From the NCBI RefSeq assembly GCF_036884655.1, contig NC_088330.1:30631001-30695000 (forward strand): a DNA stretch of 64,000 bases, in the 5' to 3' direction. The notes beneath the pieces are model-generated. The model searched no databases. It had not been told where the DNA came from and was given only the letters and a program-made list of their open reading frames with translations. The translations under genes were made by a program, and so were the position numbers. Positions within the stretch are counted from its first letter, which is position 1; every line of letters begins with the position of its first letter. The DNA comes from Musa acuminata AAA Group (Eukaryota > Streptophyta > Magnoliopsida > Zingiberales > Musaceae). Shown piece after piece: positions 48,958 to 61,590 of the stretch.

Positions 48958-51900
48958 ATGAGTACCATGAAGTTTTGCCGTGAATGGTAAATGAGTGCCC
49001 TATTCTCTCTGCCTCTTCCTCTCTCTTCGCGATGATCCATCTCTAACTTTCTTCTTCCCATTGTCGGAAACAGCAACAACATCCTGTACCCCAAGGAAGA
49101 CAAGGAGCGGAAGGTCCTCCTCTTCGCTTGCCGCAATTGCTACCACCAGGTTCCTCGATCTCGGCTTCCTTTCGGTTTTTTTGTTGACGTTTGTGCTGTC
49201 GTCTCTCCTGCACTGGCGAGCCTCGCTAGGGTTTCTTTCCCTTTATATTTTCGGCTGTTTTTTCACCAGCATCATTCCACGGTAGCTATTGCGACACTAT
49301 TGCGCATATACGTCTTCGACCTCTATCAGATTCTAATCGTTTTGGTGGAAGCGATTGGGTTTTTGTTTCGAAAGGGAAGTGTGAGGAATGAGGGAGGTAG
49401 GTCCGACCTTGGATTGAATATAAAAGCACATGAAAAGCTTATCAGTGTCAAGGCAAACGATTGAAAGTAAGTTGGTGCCGATCTGGTTCTGCAGAACCCA
49501 CAAAAATTTGCTTGGAATGGAGATATATGATTAGAAACCAAGGACAGAGAGCAAAAGATCTTTAACTACATACATGTAGTAAAATGCTACATAGATAAAG
49601 ATGGAAATGAACACATGATGCGAATCACAAGGAATTCACTCCAAGATGATTGATCTTGCTGGATTTGAAACATGACCCTCTGATAATCTAACATTATAAA
49701 ATGCTTAAATAGATACCTGAAAATGGGCATAAGCTCAAGGTGCCAAACATTATTCGATACCTCACACATTTGGAGTCTGATGCTTCCAGTTACTACCGGA
49801 TCAACATCTGCGTCATCACTCAGAATTGGATTTTATTTGCTAAATATTTTTTTATGTATTTTCTTGAGGATATTTTATTTAGTATAGAAGGATCAGTTCA
49901 TCAAGACATATGACATCCTTCTGGGTTTTTCTTAGACCATAACCCAAATAAAGCTACCCTCAACTATGCTTCAGAATAAAATGTTTTAAATGATTGCTTT
50001 GATTTTATCAACATGATATGGTGCCAGGCTCCATATTTTTGTATAATATGTGATTAGGTACCAAACTAATTATATGCAAATCCCTCGTTATCAGTTTCTT
50101 TTTTATGTTATATATTGTCGGGAAGAATCAAGGTACTTGTTCTTGTTTACCTGTCCATGTTAACATGACATTTACCAATGATGATTTTCTTTTTGCTCCT
50201 TTTACTTTGATGGTGAATCTTCCACTTTAACTTTATACTTATATGGATATCATGGATGTGGACGTCACACAGTTCAGAATGTTTAGAGACATGTACCTTG
50301 TACCTTATCATTTGCCTAATTTATCCAGAAATTTGTGCAGACCTATATGTCATTTTAGTCCTCTCCTTTGCTAAATGTGGCTTTTTTCTTTCTAAACTTG
50401 ACATAGGATTCAATTTCTAATCTGTATGGTTTATGAAGATTTATGAATGGCATTTCTTTAGCATCTCTGAGGTTGCCTAAAAGAAATATATTTATTACCA
50501 AAAAGGCTATTCTATGATATTAGAGCACAAAGAATTATTAGTATAATTTATGCTTATAGTGTATATATTCGAATACCAACCGCTACTGTCACACAAAAAT
50601 AGTGACACATAAGCACTTTGGAGGAACAAATATGCAATAATAAATTTGTATAGGTTTTATTTCTTAGAGATGTTCTGCTATTTTTATGGTTTTGTTGTTC
50701 TTCAATGGAATAACTGCAAAGCTAATTTCTTTAATGAAAAATAAAATGATGAACCTTGTTATATTAATTTTAGTTGGGTATTTTAGATGGTTCACAGGCC
50801 AAGTTCTTCAGTTGAATTAGTGTAAAGCTCTTGAATTTGTTTCTTACAGCTCTTGGTTTGAAATTTCTTGATTTACCTAAAGATATTGCTTTCTTTGGAA
50901 CTCAATAATGGGAAATGAAGAACTTGGTTAGATTCTGCCAAATTACTCAATATTTTGAAGTATACATACCTAGGTTAGTTTATCCCAAATTACTCGAGAT
51001 TTTTAAGTGCCTCTAATATACAGTTATCCTCAAGTTTATGATGAAATGTACTTTTCAAAATGCAGGAGGTTGCTGACTATAGTTGTGTCTACAGAAATGA
51101 GGTACATCATACTGCAAGTGAACGCACTCAAGTCTTACAGGATGTAGCAGCTGATCCAACTCTTCCTCGTACAAAGGCAGTTAAATGCAGCAAATGCAAT
51201 CATCCAGAAGCTGCTTTCTTCCAGGTCAGATCTATTTCACCTATTTTACTTTTGAGAATGCAAGATTTTCGTACCCTTGGAAAATGTTCTCCTGTGGTAA
51301 TGTATATAGATGTGCTAATTGGCTATTTTCTTTTTGTTGCTTCGGTGAAAGACAAAGAGCATCTTGAAATCTCTTTTCTTCTTTTGACGGTAATGGAGTC
51401 CTGTTGTTGGTATGGATGATGGTGGTGGCATTAGTAGTGATAAAAATAAGGATATATGTATTGACAGCAGTAATTGTGGTGCCAACAACCAAGGTGACGA
51501 TAATATTTACCACTATTATCATTGTTGTTGCCACCATCACTCTGTCTTTAACACCACATCATCATCATTTTGGCCATCTCCATAACCAGACATAACTATT
51601 ACCAAAGATCATATCATCGTCATTTTCATTATGATGCTTAACAAGACGTGTCAATGTTCAGCCCTAAAGTACACATAAGGAAAGATATGTTATATCCAAC
51701 CACTACAACATACTGGATCTAAACAAATTTTGGTCCAAGAATGCATGGGTAGTTATTTTACTACCAGTAATCTCACCAACATAGTTTCTAAAAGCAACTG
51801 GATGGTAAAAGTTTTTCCTGGAAGTACTTATGGTGTTTACTTTCATCTATCATTATTTAAAAATATTAATAAAAGTATAGAAAACATGTTTAGTGATTGA

Positions 51901-53331
51901 AAATGGGAAACTTTTTTATGAAATAACTATTTTCATAATTTTTATTTTTCCATGTAGTTTGAAATACTACAAAAAAAAATTTCTCATATTTTCTTTTTTA
52001 CTTAAGCATGTCTTCATTATCATCATTACTCCATTCTCCACAATTTTTTGGCAGAACGACTATAATACCATGCCACTTCACCTCCACCATCACCATTACA
52101 TCATGCCTTTGGTATTATTGTCAGTACTCCTGTCACCAATACCATCCTCTGGATGCTGTTGCTGTCCCCACCAACACTAATTAAGCAGCACTTCTCTTAT
52201 TATTGAGTTTCAATGGTCATGCTTTGCTCCTAGCTGATGATGATCGTCTTTTGTCAAACTAAGTTCCTAATATCTTTGAGTTAATGTTATACTTTAGTTC
52301 ATAAGATGTTTGTTATAGCAAATTTTGCTTTGAGCTTCTAATTGTATTCTTAACACTAGATACTTGTCCTCTATTGTTTTGGCTTTTGTAATGTATCTCT
52401 CAGCCAAATTTTTAGGTAGCCGCACTATCTACTTGTTTCAGTTATTCACCTTGTGGTCATTCAATTAGATCTTGGTGTTAATGCATTTATTCATCAAAAG
52501 AGGCCATGGAGAATACAAGAAGTTATGTATATATGTAAAAGAGGATGTGCATTCCACAATTACTTTGTGGCCCACACTGTAGGACGTCATTGTTATTGTT
52601 GCTTGTGTTGCATTGCGAGTAGGGCTCAGCCAATGGTGCAATATATGTAGGATGGTGCTCTATTTATTTGACTGTCAGCAGGAGAGATGCCCTGCAACCA
52701 TTTCATGGATGATCTGATACTTAGCATTATCTTAACAATGTGAGATGCTTCTTTAAGCAGTGATCTAGTAGTGAAAATCTCTAAATGAATGGTAATTGAG
52801 AAATAGGCATTATTCTTATAGATTTACTAGAGGAGCAACTACTTTTGACAAAGAAGTTGACCAATGTTTAGCATGTTACATGTGTTTGTTCATAAAGGAA
52901 CAGCTGCAGCTGTCATAGCTTTATTTTAGCAAGTTGTTTTTGCTGATTTAGATGTGTGAAGAAGGCCCCTTACTTTTTCTCTACATATTATAGTGCCCTA
53001 GATGGATTATACTACAGCTTAGTTCTCTCTACATATTATAGTGTTAGATAGAAGGCGGATAGGTAAATGCTGCTAATTACTTGAATACGAGCAAGAAAGC
53101 TTTTGTCCAAGTAATAACCCTTTCAGCTGTCATTTCATGAACAGACTATGCATTACTAGGTGCCGATTTAATTGGCTTACGTTTCTCATTCTCTACTCAT
53201 TTTTATTCTCTATATAGCTTACACGGTATGGTGCCCAATGTTTGCAGGCTGCTAGCAGGGGAGAGGAAGGAATGACATTGTTTTTTGTCTGCTGCAACCC
53301 AAGCTGTGGCCATAGGTGGAGAGAGAGCTGA
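48958..53331 (+). CDS. NRPB9: DNA-directed RNA polymerase II subunit RPB9
   Basis: Four exons, 48958-48986, 49074-49149, 51066-51224 and 53248-53331, join to 115 residues, the usual RPB9 length. The first zinc ribbon uses Cys7, Cys10, Cys29 and Cys32 (MKFCREC ... FACRNC). The linker carries the conserved DPTLPRT. The second, TFIIS-like ribbon uses Cys76, Cys79, Cys103 and Cys108 and ends [16 protein letters not shown]9 sits on the lobe/jaw of RNA polymerase II and affects start-site choice, fidelity and elongation, and is also shared with plant polymerases IV and V in some forms. Every exon join keeps frame with GT-AG borders; introns 2 and 3 are about 1.9 and 2.0 kb. The gene follows about 0.9 kb after the Agenet gene and looks intact. 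Confidence 0.96.
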
Positions 53332-54889
53332 GTAGATACAAAACTTGCAGTTCTATTAGTCGATGATAAAACCAGTTCATATATAGTTGAAGAAGTCTTG
53401 TTCTATTAGATCAAACTTACATCTCAAATTTAATGATTGACGATCAGACAACAAAAGATGTATTTGCTCATGACATCCACTGGAAGCTAATGACTTACAA
53501 ATTTAGATACGCACTCATACAAATTAATCAGAGGATTACAAAGTTGACATGTTTGAGGTTGGTGTTGGGGCTTCACATGGTATCGGTTTCCAGCCGCCCC
53601 TCCTGCAAGTTTGACTTCGACTACCAGTAGTAAGCTGGTGCGGTGCTGATTCTGGTGTTACTTGGTAGGTGTTCATGTGGCCACACTGGCGGCTGCTGCT
53701 TCGCAGAGGCCACGGCGTGCCACCCACCTCCTTGATCTTGGAACAGTTGCCGAGCCTGGCGGCAGCACGGTTATAGGCGATCAGCTTGTCGACGGTGCTC
53801 GATATGGACCAGACGCCCGACATCGAGATACAAGGAAAGGAAGGCTTGCATGACAGGTGAGAGAGTGAAGTTGATAAGTAGGAGGGCCATGTCTCCGGTC
53901 ATTGCACCTTCTGCCAACAAATTGGAGCTCAAGGAGCAACACGAGAGTAAGGTTGACTGCAACTCATAATTGCTAATAGTTAGTACCGGTTATAAGCAAC
54001 TTCTTCAAGCTACGTGAATGTGCTTCGTGACAATGGTCAATTTCAATATGAATTGCAGAGCTAGCCTACATGCAAGTTGTGCAGCATGCAACAAAAAGGA
54101 TACGTTTGTGTTTGCTCCTAAAAGAGGGATTGTAGTGATGGAATCACTGCCGTTGTTCCTTCTGCTTTCGTTGTGCCCGGCCAACTGCCTTCTGCAGCTC
54201 CTCTCGGACTCGTCGAACTCGGAGATCACATGAAACCTGCATCATGTTTCAAGTCCAAAAAGAAAACCTCTGAGTTCTATCGAGGTCTTCAGTTCAACTT
54301 CTCACTACTTCGGTGGCGGAAGAACCTGCTGCACTGCTGACAGAAGCGCTCGGTGTTAGACTCCGAGCACCACGGCTCTTGGAGTTTTGGACTGCAGCTC
54401 GCACTCCTCCGCCAGAACCTGTCCACCTGGAGCCTCGGCAGTCGAAGAACCAGCAGCGGGCGGCAGCCGGGGTATATGCCTGTGCTGGGCTGCAGCCTAG
54501 TAACAAGAGGCGAGCCAAATATGTGAAGGAGAACACCAGTTCCCGAGCTCCCAGAAGTCCCATAACGGGACTCGTCGTTTCCATGTTGCTCTCCCAGTCT
54601 CCATCACTCCTGCAGCTGCTGCTACTACAAGTCACAAGCTGTTTCACTTTCTCGGACACACGGATAACGGCGGCTGCCTTCGCCGTAAAAAGACGCACAT
54701 CACGCAGAGGACATTTGTCATGGGCTGAGACGTGTTCGCTTAATGGGCCGGTCTTGGATAACTAAATCTTGATCCGCAACCAATTGGATGGGTGACGATC
54801 ACCCCTATAATTACCATTTTAGCCTCTACCGGATCGCTTTTCACCCACGACCGCGCGGATAGGCCCCGCAAGCTCTTCCAGTCTCGGCG
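53332..54889. other. Intergenic region with unexplained overlapping open frames
   Basis: After the RPB9 3' flank, 53540-54770 becomes GC-richer with overlapping open frames on both strands: minus 53536-53823, 53771-53962, 54005-54229 and 54294-54698, plus 54313-54765. I recognise none. The longest minus frame (134 codons, 54294-54698) and plus frame (150 codons, 54313-54765) cover each other, so at most one is real. A degraded gene on the minus strand is possible. Confidence 0.35.
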
Positions 54890-54897
54890 AAACCCTA
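54890..54897 (+). promoter_or_regulatory. Telobox AAACCCTA ahead of the NFD6-like gene
   Basis: AAACCCTA lies 30 bases before the ATG at 54927. It matches the plant telobox; function is inferred. Confidence 0.45.
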
Positions 54898-54926
54898 ACC
54901 CCAGTCGAATTCGCTAGTTTCGTCGA

Positions 54927-57900
54927 ATGGCGTCCAGTTGCGTGCGATCCATGAGCCGCCGCATCGCTCTGTCTTGCCTCGGGTCACTCGGTGTCAGATC
55001 GAGACCCGTCGCCGCCGCTCCGTGTCCGATCCGCCGCTTCTCTACCCTCTCCAGGTGAGTTTCTCGATTGGTACTAGGAGTCGTTTTTTGGACTCAGGTT
55101 TTAGTTGGCGCTTTTATTTGTGATTCGGATGAAGGATTCCTGTCGAGTTGGGGTGCTGCGGCGGCTCCCTGTTCCCGTTGCACAGCGCGGTGGCGGCGGC
55201 GAGGCTGACGTCGCGTTTGAGCGCCACCTCCCGCGGCGGCCGGGCTCTCTCACAGGGTATCCTCCGCCGCACCTATCCCGGACTCTAGTGCTGTCTTTGT
55301 TCTGTCAGTGTTTCCAGTTATCCGTGAGTAGCTTTGTTTCGAGCATTTAGTATTTTTGCTTTGTATCAAAGATTTCTTGCTACTAGTTGTGAATCTATTT
55401 GTAGAATTTCTACTTGTACGCTATGTTTCGACAGGAAAACTGAAGTCATCTCAAATTGGTTTTGATTTAAAACATTAACGAAGCCATCAATTGCTTAATT
55501 TGGGATGCGAATTGCTACATTACTCCGACTTTGACTGTTTGGAACTGTTAGTTGTACTTAAGACTCGATATAATCAATTTGTCAACCCTGTATAAGTGAA
55601 TTTTTCCTGAAGTTGTTTGTGTTTCTTAAAGAAATATTTTGGAAGTCGCCTCTTCCTCATAATATTTCATCAAGTAGCCTCTTATGTGGTGAAAACTTTA
55701 ATAAAATAATGCATCCAAGACTATCATTGTTGGTAACAGTTTGACATGCTTGAAACCCATTATTACCAGGTCTAATTAAACCAAACTTAATTAAACTACA
55801 TATATCTAGCCAACAAATTGCACAGTTGATTGACCTGTCCTGTGTGCTTGGTGTTTTGTTGGTGTGTGTGGGGGTTTTGTATTGAATTCCCTTGCTGTTG
55901 GCAGTTATTAATTGATTATGCATCATTATCTACTTTTTATAGTCTTCCTATTAATGCCTTACAAAAATATCTTGTTCTAGTCTTTGTTGAATGTCAACCT
56001 TATGATATATGGTGCGGTTGGGTAGCTGTTTTCTGTATGTTCACCGTGTTCTTTCTATTGTTCACATTGTATCTCTTTGAAGTGTCACCTAGTTTTTCTT
56101 AATAGACTAACCTTGGTTTTCCTTAATTGAAAGGATCATGTAATTAACACTTTAACGTTAACTACTCTAAGTACATTTGGCCATTGCATTATATGAAGTA
56201 ATTGATTGTACTTAAGTTGCGTATTAATTATTATTAAATGATTTATCTACTGAGAATTTTGTCTGCTATGTTGAGGATTGCAATTGCAATCACATCAAGT
56301 AAAACAAAGATATAAGCCAACTTTACTCCCACTGTCTTCATCGGGCTTCTCTTTATGACGCTTTAAATTTGAAAAAAAAATATTTTTTGTGTGGAGGTTA
56401 GACCTAAGAATTACACATCAAATAGATGCAGATATGACAATTAGTATTGTAGCACACCTTTACAGAGGGATATTATGGCCTAAAACCTCATGATGCATCA
56501 CTGCTAGTGATGCTTGTGTGAGAAGCATTTACATTCTATTCATATGATGCTTTTGAGGAATAGACACCCCTTTTATTGTAAGAATTCTTTCATGATTATC
56601 TTTTTGTTTTGACAGCTTCTGGATTTGAAGTTTTAAGTTATGAGAAAAGAAAAATTAAGATATTTTATTAAGGCACTTAAAAAGGAAATATTGAGTGGAA
56701 CAACTAGATTTTCTACAATGACTAAGAAACAATGTGGATCACTTGTTATAAGAGGAAAGAGAAACTGGATGAAGGTTGGCCACTTAAATTCATAATAGGG
56801 GTGGCTGGATCAGAAGATCAAAAATGAAAGATGACAGATGTGAAATTTGAATAAGTATTTCCAATCATGCGACTTGCTCATAAATGTTCTCCCTGGTGGG
56901 TTGGAATAATGGAAACTGACTTCTTGAATGAAGTGGAATGAATTGCATTTCTAATGCTAAGACAAGGTAGTTGGTGACATGTATGACTTGGCATTGTGAT
57001 TTGTGATCAACTTTTGATGGCTTTTTTATCTTATACCTATCGACAGAGTCTTTCCTTCATGAATTGGATGGCTAGTTGAAAGTGGTCTTTTGTGGTTGAT
57101 GTTTGGCTGCACGATCTTGCTTAATTTATTTTGTAGAAATTGATGTGATTATGTGTAAGTTTGTATCGGGGATGCAGTATCGGCTTTAGTCACTTAGGTG
57201 CTAGTTAGGACCTCATTACTCTTATCCCGTAGCAAAAATTCTATTTTGAAATGGTTAGGTAAACTGAAGATTTACAATGCTCAAGAACAAAAGCCTTTCT
57301 TGATAGATATGCCATTGTTGGGCCTATTCTTAGCTTTGTTGGAGGCTTTTGTTTAAATTATGGTAAAATATAGGACATTCTTGTGCCTGTTCACGGTTGT
57401 TCTGAAAGATTCTGTACAAGATAGATTCTACTTCCTATGCCTGAAAGTTCTCTACATGCTACCCTGTATCAACCGTAAAGCAAGGTGCTTTGTATCTGAT
57501 TGCTGTGAGGAAAACCGGTACAAGCGACTTTGCATGTTGGATACACCTTTATTTTACTGAAAATTCTCTGAGTAAGTATAATTTTTGGGTTGAAATAGCA
57601 ATGAGATAGCTAGAGTTGAGTTTTTGTGCAATTCTTGCACAGAAGAATGTCATATTGTTTCCTATTAATTTATTTAAGAGTTTTGGGAAATGCTAATAAG
57701 TTGGTTGCACTTTCAACGATTATTACAGTTTAGAGTATAATGACATTGTCCTTTTTCCAGATCACATTGATGGTACATGAAGCAAAATTGCTTCATCCTT
57801 TTGCTATTTTCAAAGGTTGGTCCATACTTTTGTTGTTTCTCATTGCTGCCATGGGAATTGCTGATTCATCCTTTTGTATATAGGACTGCTTTGGTATTTT

Positions 57901-57998
57901 TCATCTTCCTGTTCATAATTGAAATATTTTTTTCTTCTCTGATGAGTTTGTCCATTTGTATGTTCCATCCAGAGACGGGTCTTTCGGTCGGAAGGTGA
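54927..57998 (+). CDS. NFD6: NUCLEAR FUSION DEFECTIVE 6-like small mitochondrial protein, with two possible 3' ends
   Basis: Exon 54927-55054 encodes a basic, Ser/Arg-rich N-terminus (MASSCVRSMSRRIALSCLGS) typical of a mitochondrial presequence. It joins AG|GTGAGT to an acceptor at 55134, giving IPVELGCCGGSLFPLHSAVA then AAARLTSRLSATSRGGRALS, the conserved core of plant NFD6-like proteins. Reading on, the frame ends at 55286-55288 (GILRRTYPGL), 93 residues. Alternatively a GTATCC donor after 55256 joins an acceptor at 57972, and exon 57973-57998 ends ETGLSVGR, 91 residues. Both endings resemble isoforms I recall in this family. Arabidopsis NFD6 was found through failed fusion of polar nuclei; its molecular action is not known. 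The gene has a telobox just upstream. The main uncertainty is which end is used. Confidence 0.82.
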
Positions 57999-59435
57999 TT
58001 CTTGAAGTCTGACCACACAGTCGGAGTGTCTTTTACCTGCTCAAGGAGGTGGGAGGTGCACGAATTTGTAGAACTCGGACATCGATGAGTTCAAATTTTA
58101 CAGAACAAAGGATGTTAAATAATTGCTGAATTCATAGTACCTCAATTCCAAACGACCTTCTATCTTCTTTTGTGCTGTATTTTTTTTCCCATCCATAATT
58201 TTAGTATGGTATGCTTACAAACCTGTCAGCTTGAATTAGGTTTCTCTCCAATTTCAATCTCAGGAGAATAAAGGAACTTGAAATCTATGGATAACTGAAA
58301 TGGAGAATTCATTACTTTAGTTGCTATTGAAAATTAGTACTAGGCAATTTTTGAGAACTATAGTTATTGACTTACGTGTGTTGATGGATCGTCCTTAGTT
58401 ACCTACGGCTCAATGTAACATGATGTTGTTTTTTGGGACAGATAAGTCAGTAGGTGGCTTGTCTGATCTAACCAATCTGCACTATTGAATACCTCTTTGT
58501 TTGAATGAATCGTGTGGTCTTGTGTACTCTATTGGTTCCAACTGTTCACATGATTTAATATCATGGTCTGGTCGGTTATCAGATGCGTAACCTTTATGAG
58601 AAACTAGAACATAAATGGTGGTGATTCATTATAATTAGCAATTTGTTTGATCCTGATCGAGATGTGTGACGCAGCTACTAGTTCAGTTCAGTTCAGGGGA
58701 AACATCTACTCGGTTTGGGTGTCTGCTTCTCATGCATGGTGGGTAGGTACCGACTTCCGTTGTGTAGCGTCGTAGCATCTCATCAAAGTTTACCAGCCAC
58801 AGGTTGGTTGGTAAATTGGTAAACAACGTAGTGTGTTTGTTGTATGGGAAATCACATGGTGGTCTTTTTGGTAAAAAAGTTTCGATTATCCTTTGGCACG
58901 ACTATTCTCGAATCAAATCCCCAAATGAAATCTTTACACTTGGAGATGGAGAAAAAAAGGTGATTTGATGATGGTAAGTTTCAAATCACCAACGATCGAA
59001 GGCCTTTGTGAATGTCAACCATGTCCCGCACATGGTAAGGTGTGTTTGATTACTGAGACTTTGGACTTCACATTGAGGCCACCTGCTCCTCCGACCAAGT
59101 TTCTTTTACCTCCCCGTTCTCTCTCTCTCTCTCTCTCTCTCTGTCAAGATGCACAGATGACAACTTGCTAGCAGTTATGGTTGCACCGAGACCGAGGTAA
59201 CTGCCAGTTAAGCAGCATCAATGCCCCGAACACGCTGCCGAGCTGCCAATGGTGTTCAATTCTCAAGGGAAGAAAGCCCCTGTTTTCTTCCATCCAAGTC
59301 TCCTCCTATATATACACAATTCACCCATTGGATAATGTAAAAGGCACAAAAAAATTCAAATTCCGAGGACGGGAGCACAGAGTAAAGCAACCACCACGCA
59401 GATGGGTTAGAAAAGCCATGTCGGACGCCATCTAC
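57999..59435. other. 3' flank of the NFD6-like gene and intergenic sequence
   Basis: The first part is probably the 3' untranslated region of the long NFD6-like isoform. A CT microsatellite lies at 59118-59142. No coding or RNA gene is recognisable. Confidence 0.5.
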
Positions 59436-59437
59436 CG

Positions 59438-60083
59438 CACGTGCGCTCCACATGCTCTGCACACTGGCAGCTACTGCTGCTGCTGCTGCTGCTGCTGCTT
59501 TCGTCCGTCGTTAAAAGACGGAGAGGAGCAAAAGAGATCACTATGGAAGGAAAAAGGGAGGATTAAGAGAGAGAGAGAGAGAAAAAGGGTTTTCCCAGGC
59601 AGGCCTTCTGACGACAGCCACGTGCCCGTGGTCCACCAGAGGACCCCGCGTGGAGCGGGATGCACACCCGCAGCTCCATCCTTCGGCAGCTACCCGACAC
59701 GTGGAGGGGTGTCGATAGCGACCGCCACGTGATGATGGGATTGTCCAGGGGCGATTTCCGAAGTCGACCGCCGACATCGACGCGGGTCTGCTCACCCGCG
59801 GAGCACCCACCACACGAACGCGTCATTACCTCAGTTCGTGGAGTTAACTTAATCGGATGATTCAAGTAAACAAAAGTGGATGAAAAGCGGGGGGAAGAAA
59901 ACAAGGGAAAGGAGGGCTGGCACTCAGGCCCGATCACGTGTAAGCGTGATCAGAGGCCACGAGCGAGCACGTGCGGGGCGGGTGGGTGTGCGATTCCTTC
60001 CCCGCCTCGGGATCCCCATCGCCCTCACGTGATTCGATGCTGCTCCGCCCTCCACTGTCCTCTTCCCACATGACAGCCACGTG
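59438..60083. promoter_or_regulatory. Cluster of eight CACGTG (G-box/E-box) palindromes
   Basis: CACGTG occurs at 59438, 59619, 59698, 59726, 59935, 59968, 60026 and 60078, eight in 646 bases, where about 0.16 are expected by chance in even-composition DNA. Several have G-box flanks (GCCACGTG at 59617, 59724 and 60076). Such sites bind bZIP and bHLH factors of light, ABA and growth signalling. The cluster lies 1.5-2.2 kb upstream of the GATA start, with two more CACGTG just after that gene (62929, 62978). A distal control region is inferred. Confidence 0.6.
59474..59499. repeat. (CTG)n trinucleotide repeat
   Basis: About eight CTG units. The poly-Cys and poly-Gln frames across it are artefacts. 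Confidence 0.9.
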
Positions 60084-60489
60084 GATGAACACCGAACCCG
60101 GACCCACCACGGGCCCCGCCCGACGCGACGGCTGAGGGATCCTCAGATTGTCGACGCGACAGTGGCACATAAAAGAATAAAAAAAAGAAAGAAATAAATA
60201 AAAAGGTGCGTGGTCCTGGGCCGTACCGGGACCGGTTGTACAGCTGGCGGCCGAGGCCTCGTCCATCGCCCGGGTCCCGCCTCGGACGAGGTGTCGTACG
60301 GACCGTCGCGTGAGAGTGAGTGCGACGCCAGTGTGCGGTCGCCCTCGTGGCCCGAAGCGGCGGGGAGGTGCAACGCCAGCCGCATGATTGCTGGGAGTCT
60401 CCTCCTCGGAGATTTCACAGCTGTATCCAGTTGTCTCGCGTCGGTAGTTTTATTTCCTTTCCCCCTTTAGCTTCTCGGCCATGTCAAAC

Positions 60490-60492
<3 letters not shown>

Positions 60493-60531
<39 letters not shown>
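60493..60531. repeat. (GA)n microsatellite, about 19 units
   Basis: A pure GA run 1.1 kb before the GATA start. GA runs are common in plant promoters and can bind GAGA-binding BPC proteins, so a regulatory role is possible. Confidence 0.95.
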
Positions 60532-60535
<4 letters not shown>

Positions 60536-61077
60536 TAAAGGAAAGCTAAAGGTAAACGGTTAGAGAGAAAAGGGCGGAGCTTTGGTCCCCACGGCGTCCG
60601 ACACTACACATGTGTTACCGACCACTCGCCTCACCCACAGTAACCTCCACCTCCTCCGGCTCATCGGCCGCAGCACCGCTGCGGACAGGGAACAGGACGC
60701 GTCCCGCTCCATTTGCGCCGCGGGGACCACCACCTCCTTATCCGATGGACAGCGCCTGCGCTATTCCACAAGCCGCAAGCCGATGGGATCCTTTCGTGCA
60801 TGGACGGCAGCGTCGGAACGCAGTGGCTGGCGCAGTCCCATGACGTACGGGTAAATCTTCCTTTAACGTCGTATAGACAGACAAACTCACCACCCTTGTA
60901 TTCGTCCCCTGCTACTCCCCCGGCCGAGAGTCGGTCTCCGCAGTCACCGTTGGTAGGCATCAAGTTGGCCAACCCAAGTGCATGTCAATCAAGCCACATA
61001 CAGCATGAACGTGGCCATGCCACATGGGCAGTACCTCTGACACAAAAAAAAAAGAAAAAAAAAAGAAAAGAGAAAGA

Positions 61078-61135
<58 letters not shown>

Positions 61136-61590
61136 CAAAACTCACATGGTAGAGGGATAAATATGAGGGGGCAGCAGAAGAGGAAAAAGAGAGGAAGCAG
61201 TGAAAGTAACAGGACTTTAAAGAGAGGAAGGGAGGTGGGGGCGGGACGAGACGAGGGCAAGGGATGGATCAAGTGCACGAGCCACGACTCCTTTTTTTAA
61301 TGTGCTCTCCACCCGGTCCTTCTTCCCAGTCCGAGACCCTCATTACTTCCGCATCGCCATCGACATTATTTATCATTGGCCTCATCATGACCGGCTCCAT
61401 TATTTGTAGCAGAGTTGCAAGTTAATGAGTGCCATATTGACCCCAATCCCATCGCCATTTCTTCTCCCTTCTTTCGCTCGCCCTCTCTATATCCACCACC
61501 ACCGCCACCGCCACCCCCCCTAACTAGGAAAAGAACAAGATTAAGTGCCCCGAGGACCATCGTCCTTCGTTGCTCCCCTTCCCTTTGGCG
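60532..61590. promoter_or_regulatory. Upstream region of the GATA gene
   Basis: This stretch contains a 54-base AT microsatellite (61080-61133) and purine-rich tracts (61170-61262). From 61436 to 61540 it is CT-rich and leader-like, with CCACCACCACCGCC runs. No clear TATA box can be chosen. Frames here are repeat artefacts or antisense shadows. Confidence 0.45.
61080..61133. repeat. (AT)n microsatellite, about 27 units
   Basis: A pure AT run about 460 bases before the GATA start. Confidence 0.95.

Noticed and set aside
51404..51595. Hydrophobic 63-codon frame with Val-Thr-Ile repeats
   Set aside because: It lies in RPB9 intron 3 and reflects a diverged GTT/ATT triplet-rich sequence, not a gene.
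59181..59732. 183-codon plus-strand frame with poly-Cys
   Set aside because: The Cys run is the CTG repeat; the rest has no family motif and several overlapping frames compete.
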